NCBI RefSeq assembly: GCF_028389875.1 | Contig: NC_084682.1 | Span: 5,404,001-5,468,000, forward strand | Length of the DNA: 64,000 nucleotides | DNA from: Rhea pennata | Lineage: Eukaryota; Chordata; Aves; Rheiformes; Rheidae | Reading direction: 5' to 3' | Shown here: positions 12,101 to 24,878 of the stretch, in pieces | Layout of the letters: every line of letters begins with the position of its first letter | Position numbering within the stretch: the stretch's first letter is position 1 | Notes under the pieces: generated by a model | Seen by the model: only the letters and a program-made list of their open reading frames with translations | Database searches by the model: none | What the model was told of the DNA's origin: nothing | Translations under genes and position numbers: made by a program

Positions 12101-15100
12101 TGTGCCATTAATGTGGTAAAGGTGCTGCAAATGGCTTGAGATTGTCTTTATCTGTTGTAGTTTTTGAGTGCTGCTGTTGGTTTACAAAGTGGAGATCAGT
12201 CTAAGATTTAGCACGTCTTCTGGGACGATGCTGGATGTTGCATTTCTGTATTTGTTGAAGCCCGTTGGGATGAGTTAAGTGAATTGGGAGGGATGGTGGC
12301 TTTCTCTCGCCTGTGCGCGGTGGGAAATGCCATTGCCTTTTTATGGCCGTGATCCTGTAGTCAGAGCTGGGCAGGTGAGTTCCTGAATCACAACATGTTT
12401 GAAAACACTTAGCAAAGCTGCCGGGGTGCAGTTTGCAGGACAGCAGTGCAGTGGTTAAACCCCACGCGATACTCTGCATTTACCTTGGGTTGTTTTCCTG
12501 AGCTCCTAGTAAGTAACCACCGATTCCTCTGAGGTAGGAGTGGAATGACTTTACCTATTTATTTTTCACAACTGCCTTCCCTCTCCCCTGCTGGGGAGAG
12601 CGTGCAAGTTTGCCTGACAAGTGTTAGGGTGTCCCAGGCAGCTGGATCCTCGGTTTGTTTGATTTTTGATTTCGAGAGGAGGGTGAACTTCTCTCTCTTC
12701 AGATCGATCTGTTTGTTTTTGAGCAGAACAAAGTATCCATGGTTTGATCTTCAAATCTGCCCTGCTTCTGAGGTTATGGACATGAAAAGAAATGATTGTG
12801 GGGAAAGGCCAGGGTGAACTTACAGCACTGTCGTTGTTCTGTGGCACCTGCTCTGGTGCATTCTTTTACCCTGAACTAAACATGAGGTAATTCAATGCAA
12901 GTTACCCATAGTGAAAGAATGAAACTCTTTGTGTTTACAGTGAGGAATGGGTTTCAGCATGAGCGGTTGCAGTGCTTTGGCCTGTCTGCCATGGGCTTGC
13001 ACCCTCGCTTGCGCTGTTTGTGTCTGTAGCTGTGATCAGTTTATGTGGATCCTCACCCTTGGTTTGTAAATAGGCTAGGGGAAGGTTTCTAGCTGTTGGC
13101 TTAGTAGCTTTGTCCGAGCAAACTGCAGCTTTCCCGTACAGATTTTGTCCAGTGACTATAAAAGGCATTATAAAACAAAATTGCCTCATGGCTTCCCTTG
13201 TGAAAGGATGGATGAGTGGAGAAGGTAAGGCACAAGGTGGATCGGATCTGAAATATAAACCTCCTGCGTAAACCACCAGAGCAGTGTGTGCTGCTGGTGA
13301 GGCAGTGCTGGAGTCCAAGCCTGGGTGGCTCTAGGGTGCAGTGAGCTCCTGGGGCAGGAAACTGTGCTTATTTGCATGCACCCAGGTTGCTCTTTCCCAG
13401 ATGTCTGAGCACTGGGCAGGGTGGCGAGGCTGATAGCGCCTGCTTGGGCTCCTCTCTTTGGTACTTTGCCTGTTGGTTTCACGTGTGCCTCTGCTCTCTG
13501 CCTTCCTTTTTTTTTTAAGGGCAGAGGCCACTGTGATTATCTGATCTGCTTGACTATACCACAGTCCTTCAGCGTGGCTGTCTTCGCTGACAGCACATGC
13601 TGCTCAGTGTTTGTGTCAGCGCTTTGAGACACTCGCTGTTGACGTATCTGGTTTAGCAAGGTAGATCTGATTTAGTTAAGCATTGGTGGGCCTACTTTTT
13701 GGTTGGTTGGAGACAGGACTGTTAGCTTTATATGGGAGACTGGAAGGAAGAGGAAGGAATGGTGCCCTACCTTAGGGATGTTACTCCCCTCTAGGGCAGA
13801 ATTGAATCGCCTCCTCCACGTGGCGTTGCTGCAAACCTCATCTCTGAGGTGAAACTGGTCCTTATAGGTGTTTGGTACTCTCTTCAAAAGGGGAGGCTGG
13901 ATGTACTTCAGCTGCATTTCTGTTGAAATGGGCATCTTCTCGTTGCTTAGGTACGCCTTCTAAAGACACTTGGATGAAATATTTCATACTGAAATGGTCG
14001 TGCTTTGTAGAATTTCATTTTGTTCAGACAGTTGCAGCCTTCTAGGCCAAAAGGTGCCTGTGTTTTACAGCAGGCTCTATGTAGTACAGCTGGCGAAGGA
14101 AGGCTCTGTAGTATGCTTGTCCCTAGCTAAAAGGAGAATAATTGAGGTCTCCTAGTTCTGTTGTACAGTCGCGAAGACCGCATAGGTGGAGGGGAGAGAA
14201 CTGCAGTTGCTTTCCTGTTCGTTCTTGCCCCTAAGTTTCTGCCAGCACTGCTGCTTTGTTCCTTCTCAGCTTCTCGGTTGCGCCAGCCTCTCTGTTCGCA
14301 TGAAGAAGCAGAAGAGCTGCATGGAAAATAGAGCAAGGCAGCGTGGACCAGCCAGGAGTGGCGTTCACTGCAATGGTGAACTGGGTCAGAAGAAATAGCA
14401 GAGCTGTGAATTCAGCAATTTTTGTCCTTTACATCAGGAGGGGAAAAAAGTGCCTTGGTTTTCCATGGAAGGAGGAGTTTAGATCTCAGTCCATCACTTC
14501 TGGTTTTGTGGGGTCTGGGCTGTGGGGCAAAAGCTGATTTAATTGTCCTTTAAGTCTCTCTTTTTTCCAGTTGTCAGGAATTGCTGCCCAACAGTAGCAT
14601 GAATCTCCACAGTATTTAATTTTTAATCTCTGTTTTGTTTTCTAGGCAATCCCCAAACTTAATTATTCTGTCCTGCAGATAGGCAAATCAAATAAGGATA
14701 GTTCCTCTTCATTTCTTTAGCCCTTCACTTTACAGAGGATTGTCAGTCTATGTATTACATTTAAAAGAATAAAGAACTGACACCGTGGCAAAGTGCAGGG
14801 ATTTCTGTTTGCAGGGGCAGCCTATCTAGCAAGGGAAATTTCATAAAAAGTGCTCGTCTTAACAAATTACCGTATACAGACTTTTCCCCTCCCAGATCAT
14901 GCACCAGTCTCCCCCATAAAGTTTATTGGCCCATGAGAAATCTCACTGCAGTTCACCAGAATGTGCTAGTCTGTTCCTCACATCAAAGCCTTTCACCGTA
15001 GACCCTCTGCCTCAATGGTATTCCCAAGAAAAAGTGGCTCCTTTACCTGGAGCCTGTTAGGTGAATGCGGTAGGAGTTGTCTTTTCCAGGCGCCTAGAAG

Positions 15101-18100
15101 CTGAGGGGGATGTGAGCCTCTGGCTGTTCCTGTGCCTGCTGGAGCAAAGCCCTTCCTTGGAGAACATCGAGCTGGTGGGCCTCCCTAGTCGCAAAATCCT
15201 GGAGTAAGGGAGGGTGGAAGGGGCTGGAGGTTAGTCCAGCTGCCTGCTTGGAGCAGGGCTAACTTAGGAGTTAGACTGTGAAGGGATTTGTTGATGGCGC
15301 TTTCTCCAGCTAAGTTAGAGTCTGAGGAGAAAGCGTATCATTTCCCTGGCTGTGTTGTGGGAATGTGGGCCCTTGTCTGTCGTTCCAGGTATTGGCATTC
15401 TTCTGCTTTGGAAAGTGGCAATACTTCGTTCTAGGTCCGCGTCTGAGAGGGAGGTGGACTCAGACCTGGGGTGAGATGCCTCTTTTCTCATGCACTGGGT
15501 TAGTTACATTAGAGCCCTTGCTTAAATTCTCTCTCAGACCTCACTTGGCTTTGCTGAGGGAGAGCTGGCTTGAGAAAGGAGCTGCCTAGGCCCAAGCAAA
15601 GAAGGTTAAAGCTGGGTTTGGGGCCTCTTGCATGGGTCAGAGACTGGGAGATTCTCACAGAGGCAGATCTGGAGGATTACAGAGGAGGTGGGGAGAGTCT
15701 TCCCTAGAGCGAAGCTAGCTGAAGAGTTTTGAGAGCAACGGGCTTGTTGGAGCAGAAGTTTTGTGCAGCGGTGGCTTTGCAGCACTGCCAGTCTGCAAGG
15801 CCCGTCGCTGGAGTCTACCTAACCGCTGTTAAAATACTCACAGCTCTTGTCATGGTGCCTCGGGACAGCTGTAGGTGCCCTGAGGCTGTAACACAACCCA
15901 AAGCATGAGAAAACCTCACAAATTTCTTATTAGGTAACGCAGAATAAATGATAAAAGTAGTGTTAAGATTGACGGAAAAACTTGTTTCCTTAGTTTTATG
16001 TTGCTGTTAGACTAAGAAAATTGTTTTTTCCTCATTCTTAAATGTGCTTAGCGTGTACTTCTCTCATTTAAATACTGGTGACCAGCTGGAGGGGAGGACC
16101 TTGCATTCAGCCTTTTGGTGATAGGCAATATTCAAAAATAATCAGTATAGCAACCAGTCGGTCAGAGACATCTCTCCTTGAAGATTTACGAGGCTGAGCG
16201 TCTGCTAGCCAGTGTGTCAAGTTATTTAGGATTTGCAAGGCATTTCACAGCATAGTTTTCATAACTTTGGGGTTTTTTTTAAATAGTATTTCACTGTCTC
16301 TTTTATGGTCAGGCGTGTCTTAACGTCGGCAGTTCATACTGTTGTTGTATCTGTGGAAGTTGGGACCAGATGGAAGTAAAATGAAAGAACCTCTGTCCTC
16401 TGGCATTGAGATGTGATAGCGGGCGGCGCTTCAGCCGCTTCGTTATGAATTTGATGCTCTAATACTGTGGAAACGTGAAGGAATCAGCAGCTCACTACTG
16501 AGCGTTACAAAGGTGGCGTTTCGAGCTGCCTTCTCTCCCCTGCCCTTGGGAAAGCTGTTGGAATAGGTGATGCTCTTCAGCCTTTAGGAAATGGTGCTTC
16601 TAACTTCATAGTGAGTGGAAAGCTGGCTCTAGTGAAAGTGGGTTTTGTAGCTAGTTTGTTTGACTTCAGAGGAATCTGTATTTCAGTGATGGGGGGGGGA
16701 AGTCTCTTGTCAAGTTGCTTTTGTCTCTGGGAGTGTTGAGAGGCCTCGTTACTGCCCCCAAAGCACTTGGGGTTCCTCCGTGACAGTGCAGTGTATTCCT
16801 GGTGTTACCACAACACAGAAATACCAGGCCTTATAAAACTTTGTCGGGGCCTCTCTTACAAAAGACTTCAATGTACAGAGAGGACTGGTAATGCTTATTT
16901 GTGTGCAATTCCCTGCCCCAGGGAGCTTGAGATTGTAGCAGGCAAAACGCAGATGAAGGGTTGGAGGAGGGACGCAAACATGCGAGCAATTGATGGAGGT
17001 GACGTTTGGCACACATCGTGCCGAGGCCGTGAGCTTCGTCGGGGCTTTTTTCTTCCTCCTTTCCCATGCCAGTTTGCTTACTTATTGCTTTCTTTTGCTC
17101 TTTATCGCAGACATTCAGGTTGCTTAATAATCTATGGCTGCTCTTTGTTCCTGGCCCCACCAAGGTCCTGCCTGCCCCCTTTCTGGCACAAGGGAGGCCA
17201 TAAAGATCGTTCTTGCAGCTTGTGCTCCTACTAAGTGCTCTTTTTCCATAACTTTGTACTCCATCACCAAGATTAAGAGGCAGTTAGCATCTTTATAAAT
17301 ATACTAGCTTGTACAGTAGCAACTTGATAGTGGTTAAATATATTTCTTTTGAATGGGTCTCTAAAGATCAGTTGCGACTTTAGGTTTTGGATATTTTAAA
17401 GGAAATAGCCTTCTGATGTTTCTTATATCAATGTAAGTGAAGAGAACGTTGAAATATCTTGTTAGTTCTTAAGTAAACAAAAGCATGTGCTCTTTCAGTG
17501 GGAGTTGGGAGGGGGGAGCTGTTTGTTTTTACACCATAAATGTGTCTTGGAGACAATTTGGGGAAAAAGTCGCAAGTCGAGCAGGCAGCTGGATGTCTGC
17601 CTGGAGCGTCGCACCTTGCTCTCTGGTGATAAGTTGGCAGCAGTCGCGCAGTGATCTTGGTGGAGTAATCACTGCATGGTGCGCTTCAGCAGATATGTGC
17701 TGCGAACCATGGGAAACTCGCTTTGTGCAGCAGTTTTAATTTCGCACATGCTAAGTATCAACCTGTAAAAAGCTTCTCTTCAGGCTACTTGTTGAGGCTG
17801 TAATGCCCACTTGAAAGGAGCATTAGAGTGAACTCTAAAGCTAGTTAGGGATTTGTAATAATAGAAAACAGCAGTGACATTTCTAGTGCGCAGTTTGGTC
17901 ATCTGATTTTTTAGACCATATTATAGCTGTCTCTTTGCCTCTTATCGCTGGATCATTCAAGTCAAATTCGTGCAATCCTGTCAGCTTCATTTGGGTTGCA
18001 CTGCAGTGCTGAATGAAATTGGCTTTGTCTGAAAACCGTAGCCCAACTATAGTAGTATGGTGCCATGCTTTGAAAATGAAAGCATGTTTTGGGTTGTCTC

Positions 18101-18940
18101 TAACTGCAGTCTTCTCCTTTTGCCTCCACAGAAATGGAATCAGTTTGGAATTTGCAGAAGCAAGGTAAGGATGTTTGAAAAAAAGCCACTCGGTTGCTCT
18201 GCGCTGCTGTGTTTGTTGGGACTGTGCTGAATGTTGAGTAATGTCAGAGTCCAGAGATGCTGGAGTTTGGTTCTTCAGTGCTAGGCGTTTGTATTTCTCT
18301 GGGACTTAATTTGGGTTTATCCGTGCTCTGGATCTTTGAAAATCAGGACAGTGAGCTTTACTGTGATGCTGGAGGTTTCAGAAGGAAGCGAAAGGCCTAA
18401 AAGAAAGGAGAAATGCAAACAGGATGTCAAATTGGAAGTAATTAGTGCTTCATAGGTATATTTAGATACAGTAATTGTTTTATTTCTGGTATTGTCGCAC
18501 ACAAGAATAAGTTTTAAATTCTGGTCCATCTCCAGGTTTCATTTGCAAACATGTTGAGCGGAGACTTCTGTGCCTTCTGCAGCGTTACTGCACAGTGCAG
18601 CGTGGGGAGCAAGCACTGCTCTGCAGAGGGGTGGCTGGGGCTCTTGCGTACGCTTGCCGTTGCCGGGAGTCCAGGGGATGCTGCACAGCCTCCTCTGCGT
18701 GGAGGAGGGAGAGCAGTGACATGTCAGAGCAGAGAGGAAACTGCATTTGGAATCATGGCCCTTTACTGAGGGGAAAAAGGAAAAGTTTAACATCTAGCTG
18801 AGCCTCTTGCAGATCTGTTGTGAATATCTTCAGCCACAGGTTCTGAAAGTAGCTTGTTGAAAACTTAGGCTTTTGCTTTCTTTCCAGATCCCAAAAGGAT
18901 AATCACTTACGATGAAGCCATGGATCGCCCGGATCAATGA
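5236..18940 (+). CDS. NUFIP2: NUFIP2, FMRP-interacting RNA-binding protein (4 coding exons)
   Basis: Coding exons are 5236-5419, 8293-10002, 18132-18164 and 18888-18940, each with GT/AG junctions (donors after 5419, 10002 and 18164; acceptors before 8293, 18132 and 18888). All introns are phase 1. They join to 659 codons plus a stop, against about 695 aa in human. The start at 5236 opens a His-rich N-terminal arm (MEEQPQRHSHYCCYSHHQHH), which matches the His-rich human N-terminus. Exon 2 encodes nearly the whole protein, including the conserved motifs GYGELNGNAGERE, SGSESGYTTPKKRKGRR and DSWTLFKPPPVFPVDNSSAK. Exon 3 is only 33 nt (EMESVWNLQKQ), and exon 4 ends DPKRIITYDEAMDRPDQ. The human protein binds RNA, partners FMRP, enters stress granules and acts as a Roquin cofactor. 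The protein is low-complexity with no catalytic domain. Reading through the exon 2 donor adds 20 spurious residues, so the conserved splice is preferred. Confidence 0.97.
5420..8292 (+). other. NUFIP2: NUFIP2 intron 1
   Basis: The donor is GTCGGC at 5420 and the acceptor TTCTTCTAG ends at 8292. The first 700 bp belong to the CpG island and contain an ETS/YY1 motif pair at 5555-5574. The rest is AT-rich with a T/C-rich run near 6292-6333. No further gene or element was recognised. Confidence 0.85.
10003..18131 (+). other. NUFIP2: NUFIP2 intron 2
   Basis: This 8.1-kb intron runs from GTAATG at 10003 to CTCCACAG ending at 18131. It is AT-rich with scattered homopolymers, for example a C run passing into T near 10721-10739 and a G run near 16690. 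All open frames are short and lack splice signals or recognisable protein. Nothing else was seen. Confidence 0.85.
18165..18887 (+). other. NUFIP2: NUFIP2 intron 3
   Basis: This intron separates the 33-nt exon 3 from the terminal exon, with donor GTAAGG at 18165 and acceptor TTTCCAG ending at 18887. No feature was recognised within it. Confidence 0.85.
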
Positions 18941-20023
18941 AGGTAGCAAGACAAGACTGCCTGTTATAACCTTTCGGCAGCATTTGTGCTGTTCATGGGG
19001 GACAAAAGGCTTTTATGCTCCTTCTAAATCTTCAGTGCAGCAGAGGACTAGAATAACTAGAATCACAGGATAATATATACAAATATATATATAGTTATTT
19101 AAAAATGGCGACTGAAAGTAATTAGACTTCTTAAGGAATCTGAAAATTTATTTCAACGAGACTACACACGTGATTATTTAATCTCCGGTACTGAATAGAT
19201 TTTTTTTTTGATTTTTGTTTTTTTGTTTAAAGAGTGAATGCAAGTGATTAACAAATACAGACTCAATTTACAAGCCCAGTTCTAAAGTTCCTGCTGTCGT
19301 CTACATTGGCAACAGCGACCCACTGGAGAGGCATTTCCATTTGACAAGGTTTCTGTTTCTTGTTCTGTGACTGTAGTGATACACTAATCATAGGGAAATC
19401 AGGATGATTCACCATCCTTCATCTCCTCTTTCCCTTCCACCTCCCCTTTCTGTTGTTTTTTTTTTTTCTGTTTTGTTTTACATTGAATGCTGGAGAAACA
19501 CCTTGAAGTTTGCAGAGGTGTTTTTTGTTTTTGTTTTGTTTTTCCAGAGAACTATAATCCGCATGTTTTGCCAGGAGTAAAGCAGCCAAACATATGCTGG
19601 GAAAATTATCTTAAAGCATCATTCTTCTGGGGGAAGGATTGTAATACTGCAGTTCTAGGATGCACAGTGAAGTCACACAGTTAACATGGCTACACATTGG
19701 ACTATTACAGCTGAAGAGCTCTTTCATTTTAAAAGACAACATGCAAAAATAAGCAATTGGTTTAGGCATCTAATATGGAGGGGGGGAACTAAAACCACTG
19801 TTCCCACTGCTTAATGCTGTTGTATTACTGGGAGGAAAAAAAAAGAAAAAGAAAAAAAATCTCTTGCTTTCAACTGTAGGTGCTTCATATTTGGTCTGTG
19901 TCCTAACACTAAATGTCCTGGATTTTTTTCCCATTTTCATTGAAAAACTGAAGAGAATGAGTTCTGCTAACTTTCACCCTTCTTGAATTATTTTTTTCTC
20001 TTAAAAAATATATATGAAAATGC

Positions 20024-20095
20024 AAAAAAAAAAAAAAACAAAAAAAAAAAAACAAAAAAAAACCAAAAAAAAAAAAAAAGAAAAATGGGAATTTG
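20024..20095. repeat. Imperfect A-rich tract
   Basis: Several runs of A are broken by single C or CC, with no target-site duplication or upstream body. It therefore looks like a simple low-complexity tract rather than a retroposon tail. Confidence 0.85.
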
Positions 20096-20217
20096 AATCC
20101 TGTTTGACTTGTTCATAGAAAACTGATGGCTGGGACTTCCCACATGCCCATTGGAAATGCTCTTTTATATTTTCATGGTGTCTGTGTATTTCTGGGCTCT
20201 GCTTCTAATTACCTGTT

Positions 20218-20223
20218 AATAAA
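20218..20223 (+). terminator. NUFIP2: Proximal NUFIP2 poly(A) signal AATAAA
   Basis: A canonical hexamer lies 1.3 kb after the stop codon and is followed by AT-rich sequence. It probably yields a short-3'UTR isoform. The downstream GU-rich element is weak, so its use is uncertain. Confidence 0.5.
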
Positions 20224-20913
20224 AATATATTTTATTACAAGAGCAAAATGGGGGGGCTTAGGAATGAAAATAATAATTTTTTAAAAGAACGAAAAGAAAG
20301 CTTTCCAGCAATGGTAGAGAAGACTGAAAAGAGCGCAGGTTCCAGCTGTGTAACCTGTTCTGTCCCACTGCAGCTTGTGTAGCATGTTGAAATCATACTG
20401 GCATTGGATAGTTTTTTGGGGTTTTTGTTTTGTTTGTTTGTTTTAAGTGCAGAGTTCCAGGGGTCCAATGCAAGACCGAGCAGTGAATCTTAAATGAAAC
20501 AAAAACAGGTTTTCTGGCCTGTTTAAGCTCTACGCGTACCAAGTGCTCCGAAACATCTGTGGGTGTTGGTGGCTGAATGCAGACTGGCACACGGCTGGGC
20601 CCCGAGGTCGGCAGCGGCTCGTGTACCCTGAAATTAGACTGGATCCTAGGGGGCATTACAGGAAGCAGATAAGCCCAGAACTTTTGCCTACCCCTTACGC
20701 TTATATACCCACTCTTTTGTTAATTAGGAGTATGTAGCATGCATTTTTAATTGTTTTTATTCTTTTAGTAAGTTTGTTCCTGAATGAAGCTCTTGAGTTC
20801 ATGGTGGAACACAGAAACTTAGTTCTGTACCTTTTTATAAGATTGCTAGCTTTCTGCAATGCTTCGTTTTAAAAGTCTCGCTATGGATTGCCTACTCCAC
20901 TTTATGTATAAAA

Positions 20914-21018
20914 TACTATATATATATGTGTGTGTGTATATACATATATAAAATACAATAAGTTATTACTATATACATATATATACACACATGTATATAT
21001 ACGTATATAAATGTATCA
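20914..21018. repeat. TA/TG alternating purine-pyrimidine tract
   Basis: Interrupted TA, TG and CA dinucleotide runs extend over about 100 bp, downstream of the proximal poly(A) signal. Confidence 0.85.
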
Positions 21019-22089
21019 GCCCAGGTTCAGAAATTTGTGGTTGGCCAGTCACAAATAGTTCTGTTTCACCTATAAACTGTATCACCTTCACAGGTGTGTA
21101 ACTTTCAGATGTATAACATGTTTACAGATGTGTCCTACATCTAGTCCTCCTATGTTCCTGTTTTTAATTCTTTTGAGTCTCCCAATTGCTTGCCAAAAGT
21201 TGGAATTGCCTCCAGCTCTCCTGTGAGAGAGTGCTGAGGCATTCTTGAGTTTTAAAGTGTTGAACAAACTGGATGACGGGGCTGAAAAGCTTAAGATGGA
21301 AGAATTTTTTTTATTTTAGAAAAGGAGAGATGAAAAAAAGAAAAAAAAAAAGGATTGAAGGCTGATAGCAAAGTTTCCAGTTTGTTTTACTGGCTTTAAG
21401 GCTCGGCTATGTATTTGTTTGCCTTGTGTAGTCACTTGTCGCCTTAAGGGCTGGGTTCCATTAAAAAAAAAAAGACAAAAATGAGACCTGTTTTGCTTAC
21501 ATGGGATTGAACTGTCCTGGCGCCCCGGCCCCAGACCCGCGCTGGGGCTGGCGCGGTGCCGAAGCCGAACAGCAATAACTCTGCCGCTGAATCGGACCCT
21601 TCGCGTTTAGAAGTATCTGCATCTTGCTGAATTTCTGAGGACGCTCATCTTGGCCTAGCCCAGTTTGTCTTCTAAATAGCGAAAGAAGTCCTAAAAGAGA
21701 CGCGAGTCCAGTAACGGGTTGCTTTGCTTTTTCTGACGCCGGTCCCTGCTGCTTTGCCTCACTGCCGCGTGGCCCTGGCCGCCGGGGCTGGTACCGAAAC
21801 ACCGCCTACGGCTTCTCTGCTGTATTTCCGAACGTCCCCCCTGTCTGTCCGTCTCCCCGCGGTGTAGGAGCAGCCCTTGGACGTTAGGAAACGCTTTTTT
21901 CTGGGAGCTCTCACAGCTCCGGCTCGCCGAGGCGGGCGGCGTGCCCGGGGCCGGGCAGCACCGCGGCGGCGGCTCCCGGCGCGCCCTTCTGTACCCTGCT
22001 CCTTCCCCGTGTCCTCACACAATTCTTTACTGAGCACTTATTAAAAATATCCTAAGATTTAACCTGTTTTCTGATTATTTTTGTGTAAA

Positions 22090-22090
<1 letters not shown>

Positions 22091-22120
<30 letters not shown>
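22091..22120. repeat. (TA)n microsatellite
   Basis: A pure TA dinucleotide run of about 15 units, likely polymorphic in length. Confidence 0.95.
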
Positions 22121-22125
<5 letters not shown>

Positions 22126-22330
22126 GACTGAAATTGAGCTGTGACTAATTTAGCACATTTAAATAATGCTAAGGTGTTACTGATAAGTCTCTTTTTTTTG
22201 ATGTTTTTTTTTTTTCTTTCGTCGTCGTTTTGCTTTGACTCGGAGTATTAGTACTGTAGCATAAACCAAATACAGCCCGGGAAGGGGGTGCAGCCTCCTC
22301 CCCGGCGGGCCTGCCCGCCAGGGCGCCCGC

Positions 22331-22354
22331 GGAGGAGGAGGAGGAGGAGGAGGA
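22331..22354. repeat. (GGA)n trinucleotide repeat
   Basis: About eight consecutive GAG/GGA units in a locally GC-rich stretch. No coding role is supported. Confidence 0.9.
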
Positions 22355-22519
22355 GCGCGTGTTTATTTGTGCCGTTGTTTTCATTACCCTGAGCAAGTTT
22401 AAACCAAACGAGGAAAAAGGAAAAAAAAAAAAAAAATCTGAAGTATGCGTGGTGTTGGAAAGTGGCGCTAAGGGTGGAATCGTGACCTATTTTTTTTAAT
22501 AGCTATGAAGATGCTAATT

Positions 22520-23250
22520 CAGGTTAAGGCTTCTCTCGCCTTCCCCTCGTTACGGGCGGCCCGAGGGCTCGTCGCCCGAAGGCCCCTCGCGCGCCAGGCC
22601 GGGGGCGCGGGCGTCTCGGCCCGCGTTGGCTCTCTTCTCCTTCCGTGGTCTTTCGCCGTCTTTCTCCGGGCCGGTTCTGCTGGGCGTCTCGCGTGGAAGG
22701 AAAGTCCTCTCTTCCCTGAAAGCGAGCGAGGGCGGAGGCCGTCCGCGAGGCCTCGCGCCGTCGGCCGGAGGGAGCGCTGCGTCGCCGGCTCGCTTCGGGA
22801 GCGCTTGCGCGCGGCCGCCGGCTTTCCCGCGCGCTCGCCTTCGGCCCCGTTCAGCGCTTTCAGTGCTGCGGCGTCCGATGCTTTCGGGAGTCTCGTCGCT
22901 AGAAGGCTTTGGTTTTTCTCTGTGCGCGTAGTGATTTGTTTTTCCTCGCGGAGGCTGTTTACAAGGGAGACGATTGGGGTCAGGAGGGGGCGGGTTGGCC
23001 TGGCCGCGTCGCTGCCGCTCCGCGTGACGGGGGGGAGAACCCGGACGGGCGCGGAGCGGGGCAGGGTGGTCGTCTCCTCTGCCGGACGTGCTGCCTTCCG
23101 CAGATTACAGAGCTTTAGAAATTTGCACAACGCATCTTAAACCGCAGGGCGAGGCTGGCTTCCTCGCGCCGCGCTCGAGGTCCTCCCGGGCGGCGCGGCG
23201 GAGCGGGCGCGAGCGCCCCGGGCGCGCTGCCGCGCTCTTAACCCCGTTAC
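22520..23250. promoter_or_regulatory. Isolated CpG-rich island downstream of NUFIP2
   Basis: About 700 bp are dense in CpG and CGCG strings and sit between AT-rich flanks. Open frames of about 200 codons occur on both strands, which is expected when stop codons are rare and is not evidence of a gene. It could be an intragenic or orphan CpG island, a lncRNA promoter, or a compositional patch within the long 3'UTR. Confidence 0.4.
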
Positions 23251-24846
23251 AGGAACAAAAGTCATACCCGTGCTTTCACCAGGGGATGCTGATCTGTATT
23301 TATTCTTGACTGTTAACCAGAAAGCTTCATATTACGTGTCCAGAGCTCTAAAGCCATTTTGTAAGATAGCAGTATCCCTTTTCTACAGCCTTATTAACGA
23401 GTAGAGTATCTTTGAAAAGAAAAAAAAAAATAGCTCATTTCTTTCTGTGGTATGAAAACTTGTGTACTGCGAACATACGAACGTTTAGGAAAAAATACAC
23501 CTTAGAGTTTTCTTATTAAAAAAAAAAAAAAAAAACTGCTTTCCATACGGTCTTTCCTCAGGTGCTAAATAAGGGTTCCAAAAATGGATACTGCTTTAGG
23601 AATTTCTGCTTTATTCTTAAAATACATATTTTTTTGCTTAGGTGTTGTAAAGATATTTTAACAAGAATGTTTTTTTTAATGTAAATAAGATTATGCGTCT
23701 TTAATTTTGTTTTATCTCCTTTTTGTCTATATTAAATAGTCTAATTTTCCTTTTATCCTTTTGAGAAGGACCCTCTTATGACCTTCCTTGAAGACATTTC
23801 ATTAAGTGTTGCTGCATTTAAGAATGAATCTACAACTGTTCATGTCTTGGGTTAATGCTGCTGCTATAAGTAACCCTGAAAATCAAGAATGTGTGATGCA
23901 CTTTTTTTTTTCTTTTTTTTTACATGACCATAGTAGTTCCTCTGAGGATAGTTGAACCCTCCTGTAACACAGCCACTAGCTCTGCGGGTAGCCTGGGAAC
24001 CGGAGGGTCCGGGGTGCGCGGGGGTGTGCGAGAGGAGCGTACCTGACTTTGGTGCTGACCTACGAGAATTTCTATGCAAACGCAAGCAGAGGAGAGCTCT
24101 TAACTTGAAAGAACACTGTGCATTTTTTTTCTCTCCTTCCTTTTCTCTAGCTGCTATTGGAAGGGTAGTGCAAATCCCCGAGGTTCTCGACTTCTCCTTC
24201 CTTGATGGCTGGTGCGGGAAAGATGACTGAGTACTTGTAAGGTCGAAAGGATCTCGATGAACAATCGTCTTGTCTCCGGCTCTAATACTCTGTTTTCTGT
24301 TTGAGTACGTCTTTGGAGGGAAATTGCTCGTCTCTGAGGAAAAAAAAAAAAATCTTGTTAATGCTTTATCTCAATGTGAAATTTATGGCAGGGATTAACC
24401 AGCAGTATTAAAAATGGTATGACTTCCTTCCTGCCCGGTTATATCCCTGTGTTCCCAAAGTTAGGAAGCGGGCTAACCTGCGCGCTGCCCCCGGCGCGCT
24501 CGCAGAGCAGTGGGTGGCTGCAGTTAACTTTCTTCCCAGCCGAACGTCCCGCTGTTGCAGCGAGGCCGATGCATCTGCCGAGCCGAAGCCCGACGGATAA
24601 TGCAGGAAAACACGGAGCTTAGCGAGCGGCGGAGGAAGGTCTCGCTCGCGGAGGCACTGCCGTGGGTCTGGGGCGGATGCAGAACCTCTCGCCTTCAGGG
24701 GATGCACCTAGACCACCTCTGAGCCAGGTGCTCTCGCCTGCCGCGGGGAGAGATCGCAGGGGTGAGTTTACATACCGTGAAGTAAGGGTTTACTGGAGAA
24801 AATAAAGGGAATTTACTTGATGCTTTATTTATAGAAGATCCTTTAA

Positions 24847-24878
24847 AATATATATATATACATATATATATATATATC
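24847..24878. repeat. (TA)n tract with interruptions
   Basis: Two TA runs separated by CA, in AT-rich noncoding DNA. Confidence 0.9.

Noticed and set aside
20024-20095. A retroposon poly(A) tail
   Set aside because: No retroposon body or target-site duplication adjoins it, and the A runs are broken by C in a simple-repeat fashion.
22505-23140. A possible gene in the orphan CpG island
   Set aside because: Open frames of about 200 codons exist on both strands with no similarity or splice signals. Composition alone explains them.
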